In this document: positions 5,481 to 6,215 of the stretch, piece after piece
How the letters are laid out: each line of letters starts with the position of its first letter
How positions within the stretch are numbered: the stretch's first letter is position 1
Assembly (NCBI GenBank): GCA_017648525.1
Contig: JAGCIP010000229.1
Span: 1-6,215 of the forward strand
Reading direction: 5' to 3'
Length of the DNA stretch: 6,215 nucleotides
Origin: Clostridia bacterium
GTDB taxonomy: Bacteria; Bacillota; Clostridia; Christensenellales; Borkfalkiaceae
Notes under the pieces: model-generated
What the model saw: the letters and a program-made list of their open reading frames with translations, nothing else
Databases searched by the model: none
Told to the model about the DNA's origin: nothing
Translations under genes and position numbers: made by a program

Positions 5481-5984
5481 TTAAATTCTTGAAATTGTTT
5501 TAATTACGATAGGGTCAACAGGAACGTCGTCGTATCCGCCAACGAAAGTGGTTGCCACTTTTGAAACGTCAATCGCAACTTTAAGGCTTTCTTCGTCTAT
5601 GGTTTTGCCAAAGCCTGCATATTGTCCATCAAGGTGTGGGGTATCGGTTACGCAAATGAAAAATTGTGAACTTGCAGAGTTAGGAAACATTGTTCTTGCC
5701 ATTGAAATAACGCCCGCAGTATGCTTTAGGTTATTTGGGAAACCGTTAGCGTAAAATTCGCCCTTAATGGTTTCTTTGGCGTTTTTCGGTATTAGTCTAT
5801 TTTCAAAGGTAAATCCACCGCCTTGTATCATAAAATTTTCTATAACACGGTGAAAACAAAGCCCGTCAAAGAACTTTTCGTCAATCAACTTTAAAAAGTT
5901 ATCAACCGTTTTTGGCGCAATATCTTTATAAAGTTCTAAATCCATTTTTCTTCCATCAGTAAGTTCAATTCTAATTTTACACAT
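5481..5984 (-). CDS. Cyclophilin-type peptidyl-prolyl cis-trans isomerase
   Basis: This enzyme isomerises peptide bonds before proline and aids protein folding. The 167 residues form one complete cyclophilin domain. There is no signal peptide or lipobox, so it should be cytoplasmic. Visible active-site motifs are FHRVI (44-48, with the catalytic-type R46), FMIQGGG (51-57), MAR (95-97), SQFFI (106-110) and HLDGQYAGFGK (117-127). By alignment from memory to human cyclophilin A, R55, F60, M61, Q63, Q111 and F113 are kept as R46, F51, M52, Q54, Q107 and F109. W121, important for cyclosporin binding, is replaced by H117, and H126 by Y122. The start is fixed by a perfect AAGGAG (5997-5992, minus strand) 7 nt before the ATG. 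A terminator follows the stop, and repeat copy B lies just upstream, so it appears to be a single-gene transcript. Confidence 0.96.
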   Translation of the reverse strand: MCKIRIELTDGRKMDLELYKDIAPKTVDNFLKLIDEKFFDGLCFHRVIENFMIQGGGFTFENRLIPKNAKETIKGEFYANGFPNNLKHTAGVISMARTMFPNSASSQFFICVTDTPHLDGQYAGFGKTIDEESLKVAIDVSKVATTFVGGYDDVPVDPIVIKTISRI

Positions 5985-6030
5985 ATTTTTTCTCCTTATT
6001 TATATCGTAATTTTATATTTGGTTTTAAGA

Positions 6031-6137
6031 GTTTAGAAACAAGTTAGGCTAGGCTCGCAAGGACGAACAGGCGAAATTGACCGTCTAGTCATTAAGATTG
6101 TTCTCTTCTTGCGGTAAACGACGCATAACGAAGTTTA
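6031..6137. repeat. REP-like palindromic repeat, copy B (upstream of the cyclophilin gene)
   Basis: This second full copy of the family is about 90% identical to copy A at 2047-2150. The central hairpin is kept. GCAAG (6057-6061) pairs with CTTGC (6108-6112), CGAAC/A (6064-6069) pairs with TGTTC (6099-6103) except for one mismatch at its base (C6064 with T6104), and TGAC (6078-6081) pairs with GTCA (6088-6091). It lies 47 bp upstream of the cyclophilin start. A 22-nt spacer separates it from copy C. Confidence 0.9.
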
Positions 6138-6159
6138 AGTTTATCGTTCATAAATAAGC

Positions 6160-6215
6160 GTTTAGAAACGAGTTAGGCTAGGCTCGCAAGGACGAACAGG
6201 CGAAATTGACCGTCT
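6160..6215. repeat. REP-like palindromic repeat, copy C (cut by window end)
   Basis: This is the left half of a third copy in the same orientation as copy B, starting 129 bp after it. Its 56 visible bases match copy B (from 6031) at all but one position (G for A in the AAACGAG block). It ends at the window edge in the middle of the inner hairpin, so its total length and any further tandem copies are unknown. Confidence 0.9.

Overview
The window looks like chromosomal core sequence from a low-GC Firmicute of the class Clostridia. This rests on the AT-rich intergenic DNA, AAAGGA/AAGGAG-type ribosome binding sites, sigma-A-like promoters, many hairpin-plus-T-run terminators, and the set of replication and tRNA-modification housekeeping genes. 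I cannot name a genus from the sequence alone.

Layout from left to right. Positions 1-97 (+) are the 3' end of the RNase P RNA gene (rnpB), whose 5' part lies outside the window. A 13-bp GC-rich hairpin at 109-139 is flanked by T-rich tracts on both sides and serves as a shared terminator for rnpB and for the convergent mnmG (tRNA U34 modification, 160-2025, -). A REP-like palindromic repeat (2047-2150) separates mnmG from dnaA (replication initiator, 2164-3513, -). An AT-rich 170-bp divergent intergenic region carries a recF promoter and an 11-bp inverted repeat. recF (recombination mediator, 3684-4784, +) ends at a long AT-rich bidirectional terminator, which it shares with a 70-residue protein gene of unknown function (4921-5133, -, GTG start).

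The 347-bp stretch 5134-5480 is not empty. It contains a strong minus-strand promoter (TTGATA-17-TATACT with an extended -10), a predicted rod-shaped RNA of about 200 nt that resembles 6S RNA in architecture, and that RNA's own intrinsic terminator. To its right are another terminator and a cytoplasmic cyclophilin-type peptidyl-prolyl isomerase (5481-5984, -). Two further copies of the palindromic repeat, in tandem with a 129-bp period, run to the window edge (6031-6215).

The window gathers genes often seen near the replication origin (dnaA, recF, mnmG), but the order is rearranged. dnaA and recF diverge with no dnaN between them, and no cluster of DnaA boxes is visible, so I do not call an oriC. 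The two best leads are the 6S-like RNA and the repeat family, whose copies A and B differ by a paired substitution that keeps the hairpin.
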